NCBI RefSeq assembly: GCF_010820665.1
Contig: NZ_JAAIKC010000001.1
Coordinates: 248,001 to 312,000 of the forward strand
Direction of reading: 5' to 3'
Length of the DNA: 64,000 nt
Source of the DNA: Paenibacillus sp. SYP-B3998
GTDB taxonomy: Bacteria; Bacillota; Bacilli; Paenibacillales; NBRC-103111
The notes below the pieces were generated by a model. The model did not search any database and was not told the origin of the DNA. It was given only the letters and a program-made list of their open reading frames with translations. The position numbers were made by a program, and so were the translations under genes. Within the stretch, counting starts at the first letter, position 1. Each line of letters begins with the position of its first letter. Below are positions 26,552-35,198 of this stretch, piece by piece.

Positions 26552-27024
26552 GAAGATACGACTAAGGAAACTTGGAGAGTTGGTTGACGGGGCGAGTAAT
26601 GCTGATCCCGTCTTTGACTCCTTGAATATATAGCCATTCTTTTTCAGAACCATGTTTGCGAGTGAGGGCATCTTCCCATTCGGTGAATAGATTGTTGGTA
26701 GTTTCGTTGGAGCTAGATTTAATATGATCCGATAACAGTGAAATTTGCTTGTTAAACGGTGAATGTGGATTTTGTTGCTCGACGATGAATGATAACTCAT
26801 CAAAACGATGTTTAAGCGCATGAATGAACCAATCTGGAAAATCTCCCATAGTGTTATCCCCTTCCTGTTGTTCGAGTGTGTGTATGTTAACTCTGATGGG
26901 AAGGGATGGCAAGTTGTTTGTTAGCTTGTAAGATACTTTAAATTTATTGTTGGAATTGTTGGGATTTCGTATATATACTGGAATGAGTGAAGGCAGTAAT
27001 AATCGGTTAAAAGAATGATTTTAA
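26549..27024. repeat. Dispersed repeat family A, copy 3 (complete)
   Basis: The most complete copy of the family: an intact small gene on the minus strand, its leader with the long inverted repeat, and the plus-strand tail ending in the dyad. It begins at the recombinase stop codon and ends about 70 bases before the histidine phosphatase gene. Similarity to copy 1 starts at AGGAAGATACGACTAAGG. Confidence 0.85.
26562..26849 (-). CDS. Repeat-borne small protein, intact copy
   Basis: 95 residues, soluble: MGDFPDWFIHALKHRFDELS, then QNPHSPFNKQISLLSDHIKS and KEWLYIQGVKDGISITRP. I do not recognise a family. AGGAAGGGG lies 6 bases before the ATG and can pair with a CCATCCCTTCC sequence about 33 bases upstream in the same transcript, which would hide the ribosome site. 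Broken copies are at 14846-15116 and 37999-38229. Confidence 0.6.
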   Translation of the reverse strand: MGDFPDWFIHALKHRFDELSFIVEQQNPHSPFNKQISLLSDHIKSSSNETTNNLFTEWEDALTRKHGSEKEWLYIQGVKDGISITRPVNQLSKFP

Positions 27025-27095
27025 TTGAGCAACTTATGGTAGATTTGGGTTTATGACAGTGGAGAAAAGAGATATAAACGAAGCGAGGGAAACTT

Positions 27096-27638
27096 TTGAA
27101 TATATACATAGTAAGGCATTGTAAGGCAGAAGGGCAGTCACCAGAAGCAAATCTTACCCAAGATGGACAGAATCAAGCGGAAAAACTAGCTGAATTTTTA
27201 TTGGGTAAGAACATTGATGGAATTATATCAAGTCCTTTCGCAAGGGCATATCAATCAATTTATCCTTTTGCAATGAAGTCTGAAATAAAACTGATAACAG
27301 ATAATCGCCTTTCGGAAAGGATATTATCTGACGAAAATCATCAAAACTGGCGTGAAATGCTTCGTAATACATTTATTGATTTTGAATTACGTTACGACGG
27401 TGGAGAATCAAGTAATGGGGCGACAAATCGTATTTTGGCAGTTATCAGGGATTTGAAGAATAGCGGACTAAACAACGTTGTTCTAGTTACTCATGGCAAT
27501 CTAATGTCGTTATTACTTAAACATTATGACAATCGATATGGATTTGAAGCATGGGAAGCATTAACGAATCCTGATGTATATCAACTAAATTTTAGCGGTG
27601 TTTTGTCGTCTACAGTAAGTCGAATTTGGGTTGAATAA
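27096..27638 (+). CDS. Histidine phosphatase family protein
   Basis: 180 residues of the phosphoglycerate mutase-like fold. The phosphohistidine is in IYIVRHCKAEG at the N-terminus, followed by LTQDGQNQAEKLAEFL, ISSPFARAYQS (second Arg), and VLVTHGNLMSLLL (second His). RHC rather than RHG is a small variation. Such enzymes remove phosphate from small molecules or proteins; the substrate cannot be told. TTG start after GCGAGGG. It is a single-gene unit between dyads at 27007 and 27646. Confidence 0.8.
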   Translation: MNIYIVRHCKAEGQSPEANLTQDGQNQAEKLAEFLLGKNIDGIISSPFARAYQSIYPFAMKSEIKLITDNRLSERILSDENHQNWREMLRNTFIDFELRYDGGESSNGATNRILAVIRDLKNSGLNNVVLVTHGNLMSLLLKHYDNRYGFEAWEALTNPDVYQLNFSGVLSSTVSRIWVE

Positions 27639-27674
27639 AATTGAGATACAAGCACGATTTTATTTGGAGAGGAT

Positions 27675-28826
27675 ATGGTTTCAATCATGGAAGTGAACTC
27701 TTATACCTTATGGATTGAAGCAGAGAATTGGGCTGAAGGAGAATGGGATGAGTTTGACTCCAACACGGATGTGATTGTTCACTTTCCAGATGCGTCAAAA
27801 TGGATTGCTTCTTTTTTTACCTATAAAAATATTAATACACTTGTTGAAAAGAACATAATAAGTGGCGAGTGTTTGCATGGTAGATACTACTGGTCAAGTG
27901 ACTTGATACTTATTCAAAAATGCAGTAGAAATCTAATTGAAGAAGTGGTCAATTACCTAAAGGAATTTAAACGACGAGCAGCAGATGTCCAGATCCAAGC
28001 ATTGAAGAGTTTTAGAGAAGCCCACTCAAGTCTATCTCACGCCCCAACTAGCTTATTACAAGGACTCGAAGCATATGAAGAATATAAACTGGCTAAGAGT
28101 AACTTCAAGAAAATATCAGATAAAATAATTACTGAATTGCAGTCCATCTCGGAGGATAGAAGTAAGGATATAGTTTTTAAAAGTGTATTGGAAATTTATT
28201 ATCTAAAGGGAGTAACTTGTGTTGAAAATAATCCAGCTATAATTGAAAGAGCAAAAATCAGGCACTTACTGGGCGAGCCTCCGGGGTCTAATAGCGTAAC
28301 TATTGGAGATGAAGTTATTTGGGAAGCTTTGCTTGACACAGTTCAAGAAGATCTAATAATTATTACTAATGATAAATCCTTCAAAAATAACATTATTGTT
28401 TTGAAAGATGAATTTAATGAAATAACTGGACGTAACCTTTTTATGGTAGAGAAATTATCTGAAGCTATTAAGATGTTTGGAGGTTTGCCATCGAAATCAT
28501 TAGAGGATTATGAGAATAAAGTCAAATTAATGACTTATGCCGAGGTAAAAGAAAAAGTAAAACAAAAAGGTTATAATTACTTTCCTGGAGATATTCATAT
28601 AATAATTTTTAGTATTGGACCTGATAAAATTGTTAACATGTCTGAAGAAACATTAAAGCAACTGTTAAATGATATGAAAAGTGACGAAATAAGAAACATA
28701 AGGGATAGCGAAAATGTAGAACTAAAAGAAGCCATTTTAAGGCTTGAAATTTATGATTTAGAGCAAAATTCTGTAACGGATTCATACGTCAGGCGCATTA
28801 GGAAAGAAGCAATGACTTTAATATAG
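27675..28826 (+). CDS. Immunity-like domain joined to a partial PIN/DUF4935-like domain
   Basis: 383 residues. Residues about 5-100 (HFPDASKWIASFFTYKNINTL, then SGECLHGRYYWSSDLILI) resemble a small domain common in immunity arrays. Residues about 175-265 recall the second half of DUF4935 PIN nucleases: HLLGEPPGSNSVTIGDEVIWE and LIIITNDKSF, which carry acidic residues, then LSEAIKMFG. The first PIN strand with its usual DTN aspartate is not visible, so the active site may be incomplete. A charged C-terminal helical region follows. ATG 27675 is 2 bases from GGAGAGG; ATG 27687 is an alternative. Function is not assigned. Confidence 0.5.
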   Translation: MVSIMEVNSYTLWIEAENWAEGEWDEFDSNTDVIVHFPDASKWIASFFTYKNINTLVEKNIISGECLHGRYYWSSDLILIQKCSRNLIEEVVNYLKEFKRRAADVQIQALKSFREAHSSLSHAPTSLLQGLEAYEEYKLAKSNFKKISDKIITELQSISEDRSKDIVFKSVLEIYYLKGVTCVENNPAIIERAKIRHLLGEPPGSNSVTIGDEVIWEALLDTVQEDLIIITNDKSFKNNIIVLKDEFNEITGRNLFMVEKLSEAIKMFGGLPSKSLEDYENKVKLMTYAEVKEKVKQKGYNYFPGDIHIIIFSIGPDKIVNMSEETLKQLLNDMKSDEIRNIRDSENVELKEAILRLEIYDLEQNSVTDSYVRRIRKEAMTLI

Positions 28827-28966
28827 TGATGTATAGTATTTTAAGCCTATTTTTGAGTTGATACAAAAAATGATGTTTCAATAAAAGAGAAGATTTATTG
28901 TAGTGTTCGAATAACCACAGAGAGACCAAGTAGATATAAATTGTAGAACGTGAGGACTATTGCTCA

Positions 28967-29842
28967 ATGATAAAGCAGGTATTTTTCCTATCATTCATTT
29001 GTTTTATTTTAATTTCTTGTTCATCGAATCGTGCCACTTTAGAAAATGATAATTCACAAAGTTTTGAGCGTAGCAGAACAGGTTTCCATACAAAATTGAT
29101 AAAAAATGAGCCAGCCCCTCAAGAGTATTCTAAAGATCTACCTCCAAGAGGTGTTTCGGAAATTAAATATAAATCAGGTGATTTGGAGTTAAGAGCGTGG
29201 ATATCTGAATTACCTAACAATGGAGAACAACATCCTGCGGTTGTTTACGTTCATGGTGGCTTTTCTTTTGGAACAGAAGATTGGAAAAATGCAAAAAGGT
29301 TCCAAGATGCTGGATACATTGTTTTAACACCAATGTTAAGGGGGGAAAACGGTAATCCAGGAAGTTTTGAATTATTCTTTGGCGAAGTAGATGATGTTAT
29401 TTCAGCAGGGAATTTACTGTTATCATTCAAAGATGTCGATCCTAAAAGAATCTTTTTAGCGGGGCATAGCTCAGGTGGGACAATTTCAATGCTTGTTTCT
29501 ATGCTACCATCGACATATAGGGCAATTGCTACTTATGGTGCGGCACCAGATCAAGAAAGATTTTTAAAAAGTGGTTGGGATAAAGTAGCTCCTTTTGATG
29601 CGAAAGACGTAACAGAAGTGGCAATGAGATCACCAAATAAATTCATTCAGAGTATCCAGAAACAACTAATTGTTTACGTTGGTAAAAAAGATACAGATCA
29701 CTTAAAAGAAAACAATAATTTTGTTCAAACTGCGAAGCAAAATGGGGAAAGTTGCGACTTTACTTTAATAGAGGGCGACCATTTTACTTCACTGGACAAG
29801 TCAATATTAGACAGCATAGACAAGTTTAATAAAATGCAATAA
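28967..29842 (+). CDS. Lipoprotein alpha/beta hydrolase (dienelactone hydrolase/peptidase-like)
   Basis: 291 residues. The N-terminus carries the lipobox LISC near residue 18, so the enzyme is probably membrane-anchored outside. The alpha/beta hydrolase core has VVYVHGGFSFG (oxyanion region), LTPMLRGENGNPG, the nucleophile elbow AGHSSGG near residue 166, and a final EGDHFTS with the catalytic His. This matches prolyl-oligopeptidase or dienelactone-type hydrolases. It would cleave an ester or peptide; the substrate is unknown. It follows the dyad at 28881. Confidence 0.8.
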   Translation: MIKQVFFLSFICFILISCSSNRATLENDNSQSFERSRTGFHTKLIKNEPAPQEYSKDLPPRGVSEIKYKSGDLELRAWISELPNNGEQHPAVVYVHGGFSFGTEDWKNAKRFQDAGYIVLTPMLRGENGNPGSFELFFGEVDDVISAGNLLLSFKDVDPKRIFLAGHSSGGTISMLVSMLPSTYRAIATYGAAPDQERFLKSGWDKVAPFDAKDVTEVAMRSPNKFIQSIQKQLIVYVGKKDTDHLKENNNFVQTAKQNGESCDFTLIEGDHFTSLDKSILDSIDKFNKMQ

Positions 29843-29891
29843 CAAATTTTGGAATGGTTCCAGTAGGAATCAGATTAGATGGTTGCAAGAA

Positions 29892-29943
29892 ATATATCCC
29901 TTTCACGGTCTCCACACATGTGGAGTGCGTGGTTGGGATATAT
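29892..29943. repeat. Palindromic repeat family B, copy 2
   Basis: Same structure as 19688-19739: outer arms ATATATCC and GGATATAT, inner stem CTCCACA/TGTGGAG, then TGCGTGG. The copies differ at only a few bases, in the two spacer parts. It lies just after the hydrolase gene and before a hairpin and a tRNA-like sequence. Confidence 0.65.
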
Positions 29944-29982
29944 CGGAAAGGCCTAAACCACATTTCAAAACAATAGATTTTG

Positions 29983-30015
29983 AACTATCTCATGTTGAGA
30001 TTGCATGAGATAGTT
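29983..30015. terminator. Perfect 12-bp hairpin upstream of the tRNA-like sequence
   Basis: AACTATCTCATG and CATGAGATAGTT flank a 9-base loop, then TTCTT. It could end the hydrolase transcript. Confidence 0.6.
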
Positions 30016-30018
30016 TTC

Positions 30019-30094
30019 TTGGGTTTTACTCAGTGGGAGCATGTTTCGCTTGCAGTGAAAATGTCAGGGGTTCGACTCCCTTCCGCCTCCACCA
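30019..30094 (+). pseudogene. tRNA-like sequence, Ala(UGC)-type anticodon loop, eroded 5' half
   Basis: The anticodon stem-loop TTTCG-CTTGCAG-TGAAA gives anticodon TGC. The T-arm AGGGG-TTCGACT-CCCTT, a CGCCTCC acceptor strand, discriminator A and an encoded CCA follow. The 5' acceptor strand needed to pair with CGCCTCC is absent and the D-stem is weak, so it is probably not functional. A terminator-like hairpin follows (30100-30130, then TTGTTTTT), as after a real tRNA gene. Confidence 0.55.
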
Positions 30095-30099
30095 CTAAA

Positions 30100-30138
30100 A
30101 CCAACAAATTTCGACAAGAAGTTTGTCGGTTTGTTTTT
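30100..30138 (+). terminator. Terminator after the tRNA-like sequence
   Basis: ACCAACAAA (30100-30108) pairs with TTTGTCGGT (30122-30130) with one mismatch, followed by TTGTTTTT. Confidence 0.55.
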
Positions 30139-30241
30139 GCGAAAATTTATGATATTTTGTAATAGAAAAAAATTGCATATCTTCGTCTTAGGCAAAGAAG
30201 GCGAACTATGGGTTATTTATAACACGAAAGGCAGAATAAAT

Positions 30242-30934
30242 ATGGGTGATATAATCGGTTCCTTACCGGAGAAAGGCGAAAAGAGAGCCAATGAAATTTT
30301 AGCATTGGGAAATGATAAAACAAATGCGGAAGCGCTAATGACCCTGATTTCAACGGAAAAAGGGAAATGCAAAACAGCCGCGCAGAAAGCGCTTGCCCAG
30401 CTTGACGGGCTGATTCCTGTTTTTACGAAAGCAATTTTAACAAAGCCAAAGGAAACCGTATATGATGAATTTTCGAGATACTTGACTGACCGCAAAACCG
30501 CTGTTTATCTATATAATGTTTTCGGAATACTTTTCTATGAGGACTGTCCTAAGGCATTTGAAAAAGATAAAAATTACATAAAAAGCCATAAAAAGGATAT
30601 TATGCGTTGATTTTTTTGGCAATGTCTCCTATGGTTTGTATGATACTCAGCACTCGTTCAAATGTCCTGTTGAACTTGATGAAAGCTGGCTGTTCTAGCT
30701 TGCGAAAAATCCCGAGGAAGAAAAACCAAAAGTTACACTGCAAAGTTATAATCGCCGTATGGGCGGGGTGAAATATGAAGATTATGATGAGATGCTCTTG
30801 GGTTTGTTGCCGCTTGAGATAGAAACCGGAGAGTTGAAGCAGGCTTTAGCCAATAACTATTTAATACGGTCAAAGACAGATGCTGGACAAAGCAGTGTAT
30901 ACGTGATGCGTTGGAGCGTTTTTCAAAATAAATG
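30242..30934 (+). pseudogene. Decayed gene of unknown family
   Basis: ATG 30242 opens a 122-residue frame (MGDIIGSLPEKGEKRANEIL, then CKTAAQKALAQLDG) rich in short helices, like HEAT-type repeats. After its stop at 30610, coding-like sequence resumes as YDTQHSFKCPVELDESWL, changes frame near 30700, and continues as KVTLQSYNRRMGGVKYED to a stop at 30934. The pieces read as one larger protein with internal deletions and frameshifts. The N- and C-terminal parts suggest one ancestral gene, but I cannot name the family. Confidence 0.45.
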
Positions 30935-31248
30935 AGCACAGATTATGAGCATTTGGCTTAGTGCGCCCCATGGGTCGAAGGCGGCTAATATATGCTTCAA
31001 TGAAAAATATCTTTTTTCCCTATTGCTCCATAATTTTTTTGTCGAAACCTGTCGAATTTAAGTAGGTAAATACTGGTATTTAAGTAAATATTATTTATAT
31101 TTTGTGTGCCTTTGGCAATAGAGGTGCAGATTTATTCACAGTTTTTATGGTAAACTTGTTTTGTCTCTTTTAGGCACACTTTCTACAAATAGGAACAAGG
31201 CAAGGGAATCATGATAATAGGCAGAATAAGCCCAAAAGGAGCATTGGA

Positions 31249-31905
31249 ATGTTAGTAAACATAAATGGTACAACGATATTTTATAGAACAGCAGGAACGG
31301 GATCACCACTTATCTTATTACATGGTAATGGTGAAGACCATCATATTTTTGATAAGATAATAGAGAAATTGGAGGGCGATTTTAGCATTTATGCAATTGA
31401 CAGCCGGAATCACGGCCAGAGCATGAAAACAGGGGATTACTCGTATGAAACCATGTCTGAGGACATTTATGCATTCATTCAAGCCTTGAAATTAGAGAAA
31501 GTTAACGTTGTCGGTTTTAGTGACGGTGCAATTGTTAGTTTGATTCTTGCGATGAATCATGGAGAGTCTATTGAAAAGATGGCTCTGCTGGGGGTCAATC
31601 TTAAACCAGAAGACTTTACGGAGAAAAGCTATCAATTCATCATGGATACCTACAAAGAGACAAGTGATCCTTTATTTAGATTAATGCTTGAGCAACCAAA
31701 TATCGAACTCAAAGATGTCGAAAAAGTGAAAACCCCTTCTCTAATAATTGCTGCTGATAACGATATATTTAAACCGGAAACTTTTGTGAAACTTACAGAA
31801 GCCTTACCTAATGCGGAATTGAAAATCATGAAAAACCATGAGCATGATAGTTATATTGTAGACCAAGATATTCTATATGCAGATTTTATTCACTTTTTCA
31901 AATAG
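31249..31905 (+). CDS. Alpha/beta hydrolase
   Basis: 218 residues, no signal peptide. ILLHGNGEDHHIF supplies the oxyanion region, IDSRNHGQS follows, and the nucleophile Ser is in VGFSDGAIVS near residue 96. The Asp is probably in ADNDIF and the His in KNHEHDSY. The lid is short. This is the general esterase/lipase-like family and the substrate is unknown. ATG follows AAAGGAG. Sequence 30935-31248 upstream shows no gene. Confidence 0.8.
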   Translation: MLVNINGTTIFYRTAGTGSPLILLHGNGEDHHIFDKIIEKLEGDFSIYAIDSRNHGQSMKTGDYSYETMSEDIYAFIQALKLEKVNVVGFSDGAIVSLILAMNHGESIEKMALLGVNLKPEDFTEKSYQFIMDTYKETSDPLFRLMLEQPNIELKDVEKVKTPSLIIAADNDIFKPETFVKLTEALPNAELKIMKNHEHDSYIVDQDILYADFIHFFK

Positions 31906-32140
31906 AGGATTTACTCACTTTTAGTCTGAGGCGTAGGTAAACAGAATTATATCCCGCCTATTTGGCCTGCACAACCGGGCTTACAACAGATGATGGCTCA
32001 TTTGGATTTTTCTGTCCCGGATAATGTTTGAAGACGTAAGAGAACAGCTCAGGATAAATGGCTGATGTTGGTTATTGTATTATGGATAATAGAACGAGTG
32101 CCTCAATAGGTATTTATAATATAGAACATAGGAGGATTAC
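31906..32140. other. Gap with a short coding-like scrap
   Basis: About 31952-32029 reads PPIWPAQPGLQQMMAHLDFS in one frame with a proper stop, resembling the C-terminus of a lost gene. The rest of the gap has no recognisable content except the GGAGG site for the next gene. Confidence 0.3.
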
Positions 32141-32710
32141 ATGGCCTGGAGCAAATTGAAGCAACATCTGGAGGGTTTTCTCTGTCCTGCGTTATATGGA
32201 AGAGTCGAATACCGTGCAACTAGCTACCGCTATTTACCTGATAAAGCAGGACTTTGTTATATTATGGTAGATAAAAAGAACGTACTCAATATGAGTGATA
32301 TAACTACCTTAATCAGATGGTATCAGACGGAGCTGGAAATTAAGAATGATTCAGATATCCAAATTCCTATCAACAATGAAGAAATTGAAGCGGTCAGAAT
32401 AGATACCAAGGGGGTAGTTCCGGAGGAACGTCTAAAAGTAATTGCAAGAAGTAGAAAAATATCAGAATATGCAAAGGAGATTTTGTCTGCACAGTCATCA
32501 TTAAGTAAATCAAATTTTACCGTTGTAGCTAATAAGTTTTTATCCACTTCTATAGAGGACAGCATAGAGAGTGATGATATTTTATTGAATATTTTAGCTT
32601 TGGTGGACAGACGAGTTGGCAAAAAGCGGATTTTAAACATGACCGAGATGATGAAGTTAAAGCATCCAATTGTACAGTATTTTTATGAACTACGGCTTAG
32701 TACGTTATGA
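32141..32710 (+). CDS. SF0329-type uncharacterised protein
   Basis: 189 residues, soluble. The start MAWSKLKQHLEGFLCPALYG, then RVEYRATSYRYLPDKAGLCY, matches a conserved Firmicute family known only as SF0329-like. The C-terminal half is helical, with IEDSIESDDILLNILALVDRR and MMKLKHPIVQYFYELRL. No catalytic motif. GGAGG precedes the ATG. A good terminator (ACCTCC/GGAGGT then TTTTT, 32728-32749) follows. Sequence 32750-33354 has only short interrupted frames. Confidence 0.6.
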   Translation: MAWSKLKQHLEGFLCPALYGRVEYRATSYRYLPDKAGLCYIMVDKKNVLNMSDITTLIRWYQTELEIKNDSDIQIPINNEEIEAVRIDTKGVVPEERLKVIARSRKISEYAKEILSAQSSLSKSNFTVVANKFLSTSIEDSIESDDILLNILALVDRRVGKKRILNMTEMMKLKHPIVQYFYELRLSTL

Positions 32711-32727
32711 AAATAAATAACTCATTC

Positions 32728-32749
32728 ACCTCCAATCGGGAGGTTTTTT
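32728..32749 (+). terminator. Intrinsic terminator
   Basis: ACCTCC and GGAGGT form a 6-bp stem with a 5-base loop and a following T-run, just after the SF0329-type gene. Confidence 0.75.
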
Positions 32750-33354
32750 CATGTGAGCATATACTTACTAACAGATTAGTCTCGGTTGTACGGTGTATAA
32801 TGATGGAAATCATTTGTCGAATAAAGGAATTTCCAGTGAATAATTCAAATGACAGGATTAAAAATGTGTTTATTAATATTTTCCCTTCACAATATAAATC
32901 CTTTTGTCTTTTTTCTTGGCTTATGGTTTATTACTTTGGAAGAACTAGCTGTTCCATTTTCTAATAATTTAATTGAACATTTGAAACTCAATGATAAACA
33001 AACCACTTCCCAATCGAGTACTATGCTCAATGCTTGTCGGCAATTTATTGCTGGAGAAATTTTATAAATGAGCAACTGATCCAGCAAACAGTAAAATATG
33101 GTTTTGTTTGTGAACCAAGGGGATATCCCAGTAAAATTTTTCGAGAGTGACAGGAAGGCAAAGCACAGCTTTATGATTGATAGCCATCATCCGCTAAGAG
33201 AGACTTTGATAAATCAATCTGGAAAAACTGAAGTTGAACGAGCAAAATTTTTAGGTGATGTCGACAGGCAAGTCATAAACAAACTTATACATCGCTGGCA
33301 GCCAGTATATGAATTTGAAGCTGTATTTTAAAATATTATTAGGGGGGAAATCAA

Positions 33355-33672
33355 GTGATAGTCTACAACAAACTTATTCGAGATAAAATCCCGCAAATTA
33401 TTGAATCTAAAGGCAAGAGAGCGGAAGTTCGAGTAATGGATACTGATGAATATGCAAATATGCTTAATGTAAAGCTTCAAGAAGAATTGGATGAATATAA
33501 AGAAGCAGGAGAAGCAGACCAAATTGCTGAATTAGCTGATCTGGTCGAAGTAGTTTATGCGATTTTGGATAATAAAGGAGTAAGTATTGATAGTTTTGAA
33601 AAGGTTAGATTAGATAAACAGGCAGAGCATGGTGGTTTTAAGGACAAGTTATTATTGGTTAAGGTTGAATAA
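33355..33672 (+). CDS. MazG-like / phosphoribosyl-ATP pyrophosphohydrolase-type protein
   Basis: 105 residues. YNKLIRDKIPQIIESKG is the standard start, and KLQEELDEYKEA plus AELADLVEVVYAIL supply the ExxE and ExxD metal-binding pairs of all-alpha NTP pyrophosphatases. These hydrolyse nucleoside triphosphates to monophosphates and may clean up damaged nucleotides. The start is GTG, preceded by AGGGGGG. It is a single gene with no his cluster nearby. Confidence 0.8.
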   Translation: MIVYNKLIRDKIPQIIESKGKRAEVRVMDTDEYANMLNVKLQEELDEYKEAGEADQIAELADLVEVVYAILDNKGVSIDSFEKVRLDKQAEHGGFKDKLLLVKVE

Positions 33673-33769
33673 AAATCGGAGCCGTATCCTTTTTAGTCCT
33701 TAAACTTGAAGATAGAGAAAGAGGGTATAAGTGGCCGCAGCGATTTGAATACCTACCACCAGGCTTCTG

Positions 33770-34054
33770 GTCAAAGGTGAAATCCATCATATCCTCATTC
33801 AGGATTTGCGTTTTGAACGGGATGAGACGCTGGTCTTTTTTCGGAATTCGACAGATTTATTGCTAACGAAGGAGCAAGTGACGGAACTGTACGATCAGAC
33901 CGAGGGTTGGATCGGCGGGCTGCGGCTGGCGGCGATCTCTCTGCAGCGCAGTGATAATATAGCGGAGTTTATTCATCAATTTAGAGGTCATCAGCACCAT
34001 ATATCTGATTATCAGTCTACTCGGAGCCAGTTATTTTTATTTCTCTCACCGTAA
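33770..34054 (+). pseudogene. Fragment of a MalT/LuxR-type ATP-dependent regulator
   Basis: The frame reads VKGEIHHILIQDLRFERDET, then LLLTKEQVTELYDQTEGWIG and GLRLAAISLQRSDNIAEFIH. This is the segment after the NACHT-like ATPase of large LuxR/MalT regulators (TEGWIAGLQLAALSL in typical members). The P-loop and the C-terminal HTH are missing and the frame ends soon after the expected HHISDY. It is a remnant of a gene of about 850 residues. Confidence 0.7.
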
Positions 34055-34220
34055 TGCTGTAAAGAAGTTTTACGTTGGCTTGGAGGAACCGGACATCGTA
34101 GAAATACAGTGTTTATTTAGTAAAAGGTGACTATTTATAGGTTATTGCTGAAATATGCAAATATTATTCATGATCCCTTGGATAAATATAACTTGAAAAA
34201 TGCTTCTTAAGAAATCTTTT

Positions 34221-34296
34221 GGGGCAGTGTAACTTGTGGGAGAGCGCATCGCTGGCAGCGATGAGGTCAGAGGTTCGATCTCCCTAGGCTCCACCA
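34221..34296 (+). pseudogene. tRNA-Ala(GGC)-like sequence with degraded 5' half
   Basis: From GGGAGAGC onward it matches tRNA-Ala: anticodon arm CATCG-CTGGCAG-CGATG (anticodon GGC), variable loop AGGTC, a T-arm with TTCGATC, AGGCTCC acceptor strand and encoded ACCA. The 5' acceptor GGGGCAG pairs at only five of seven positions, the D-stem is lost, and the T-stem carries a mismatch. It is probably a tRNA relic or an integration scar. Confidence 0.6.
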
Positions 34297-34469
34297 TAAC
34301 TATGATAATAACTCTTCGATATTTTATATCTGATTAGAATTAGCCTAAAAGGAGAGTGTTTACGGAAATGGGTAAAAATCTTACTGATCATTTAATTGAT
34401 CTATCGTATAATCAATTTTTAACAGTCTGTTGTTCTGTTATTTAGTTATGAATAAGGAGTTGTGTCATA

Positions 34470-34940
34470 ATGACAATGGATCAAATGCAAACGCGGGAAC
34501 GTAATGAAACGAAGCTGGTTGGTTACACTGTAACGGCGTCGTTAAATCAAGATCTAGAATCTAGAATTGTCGGAAGATTACGAGAAGAACTCTTTGGCAA
34601 GCGTCATGAAATTGCAAATCGATTAGACGGGATTTACTTAGTCCAAGTTTACCCGGACGGCGAATGGACGCCAGATGTTCCGTTCGTAAGTATTGTTGCG
34701 GTAGAAGTCAGCGATTTTGCCCATATTCCTGAGGGATTAGTTCGGCATACGATACCAGCTGGAAAATATGTGAAGGTTACTCATAAGGGACCTGAATCCC
34801 AAATAGGAGAAACCTATGATTCAATCCGTGATAAAGGTATCGGCGGTTCTCGGCCTTTTGATTTCGAGTATTGGGCTGATATTGATTCTCTTGAGCAAGA
34901 GGAGAGCACTATAGATATTTATTTGCCCTTGGAAGCTTAA
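34470..34940 (+). CDS. GyrI-like effector-binding protein
   Basis: 156 residues. The SHV-type fold is suggested by KLVGYTVTASLNQDLESRIV, then GIYLVQVYPDGEW, PFVSIVAVEVSDF, GLVRHTIPAGKYVKVTHKGP and FDFEYW followed by STIDIYLPL. This is the small-molecule-binding domain of AraC-type effectors, here without a DNA-binding domain, as in stand-alone GyrI-like proteins that bind drugs or metabolites. AAGGAG precedes the ATG. A terminator (AACCCGCG/CGTGGGTT, then TTTTTT, 34989-35013) follows. Confidence 0.75.
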   Translation: MTMDQMQTRERNETKLVGYTVTASLNQDLESRIVGRLREELFGKRHEIANRLDGIYLVQVYPDGEWTPDVPFVSIVAVEVSDFAHIPEGLVRHTIPAGKYVKVTHKGPESQIGETYDSIRDKGIGGSRPFDFEYWADIDSLEQEESTIDIYLPLEA

Positions 34941-34988
34941 ACCGGTGCCAACAACAAATGTCGGATGACAAGAATATGTACCGATTCA

Positions 34989-35013
34989 AACCCGCGTAAA
35001 TCGTGGGTTTTTT
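34989..35013 (+). terminator. Intrinsic terminator
   Basis: AACCCGCG pairs with CGTGGGTT around a short TAAAT loop and is followed by a T-run. It closes the GyrI-like gene. Confidence 0.75.
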
Positions 35014-35198
35014 CATTTTATCGGAATAGATTCTTGTCACAAGTCAAAGTCAAGAATCTGTTTCGAAGGGTAGTGTAATACCCCAAGGTGGTAGTACGAG
35101 CTGGTTGGTTACACTATCCCAAAGAAAATGCATATCAGCATTAGGATTGATCTTGGCTGAATTAGTTCAACTGGTGAACGTGGGTCACAACTAAATAT

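Noticed and set aside
19688..29943. CRISPR array
   Set aside because: Only two copies 10 kb apart, with unique sequence and genes between, no regular spacers and no cas genes.
30019..30094. tmRNA 3' end
   Set aside because: The T-arm and CTCCACCA end look similar, but a normal anticodon arm precedes it and no tag-coding part or pseudoknot region is present.
32745..33331. Two or three short plus-strand frames
   Set aside because: No ribosome sites, no family similarity and frame interruptions. They may be a decayed gene but cannot be supported.
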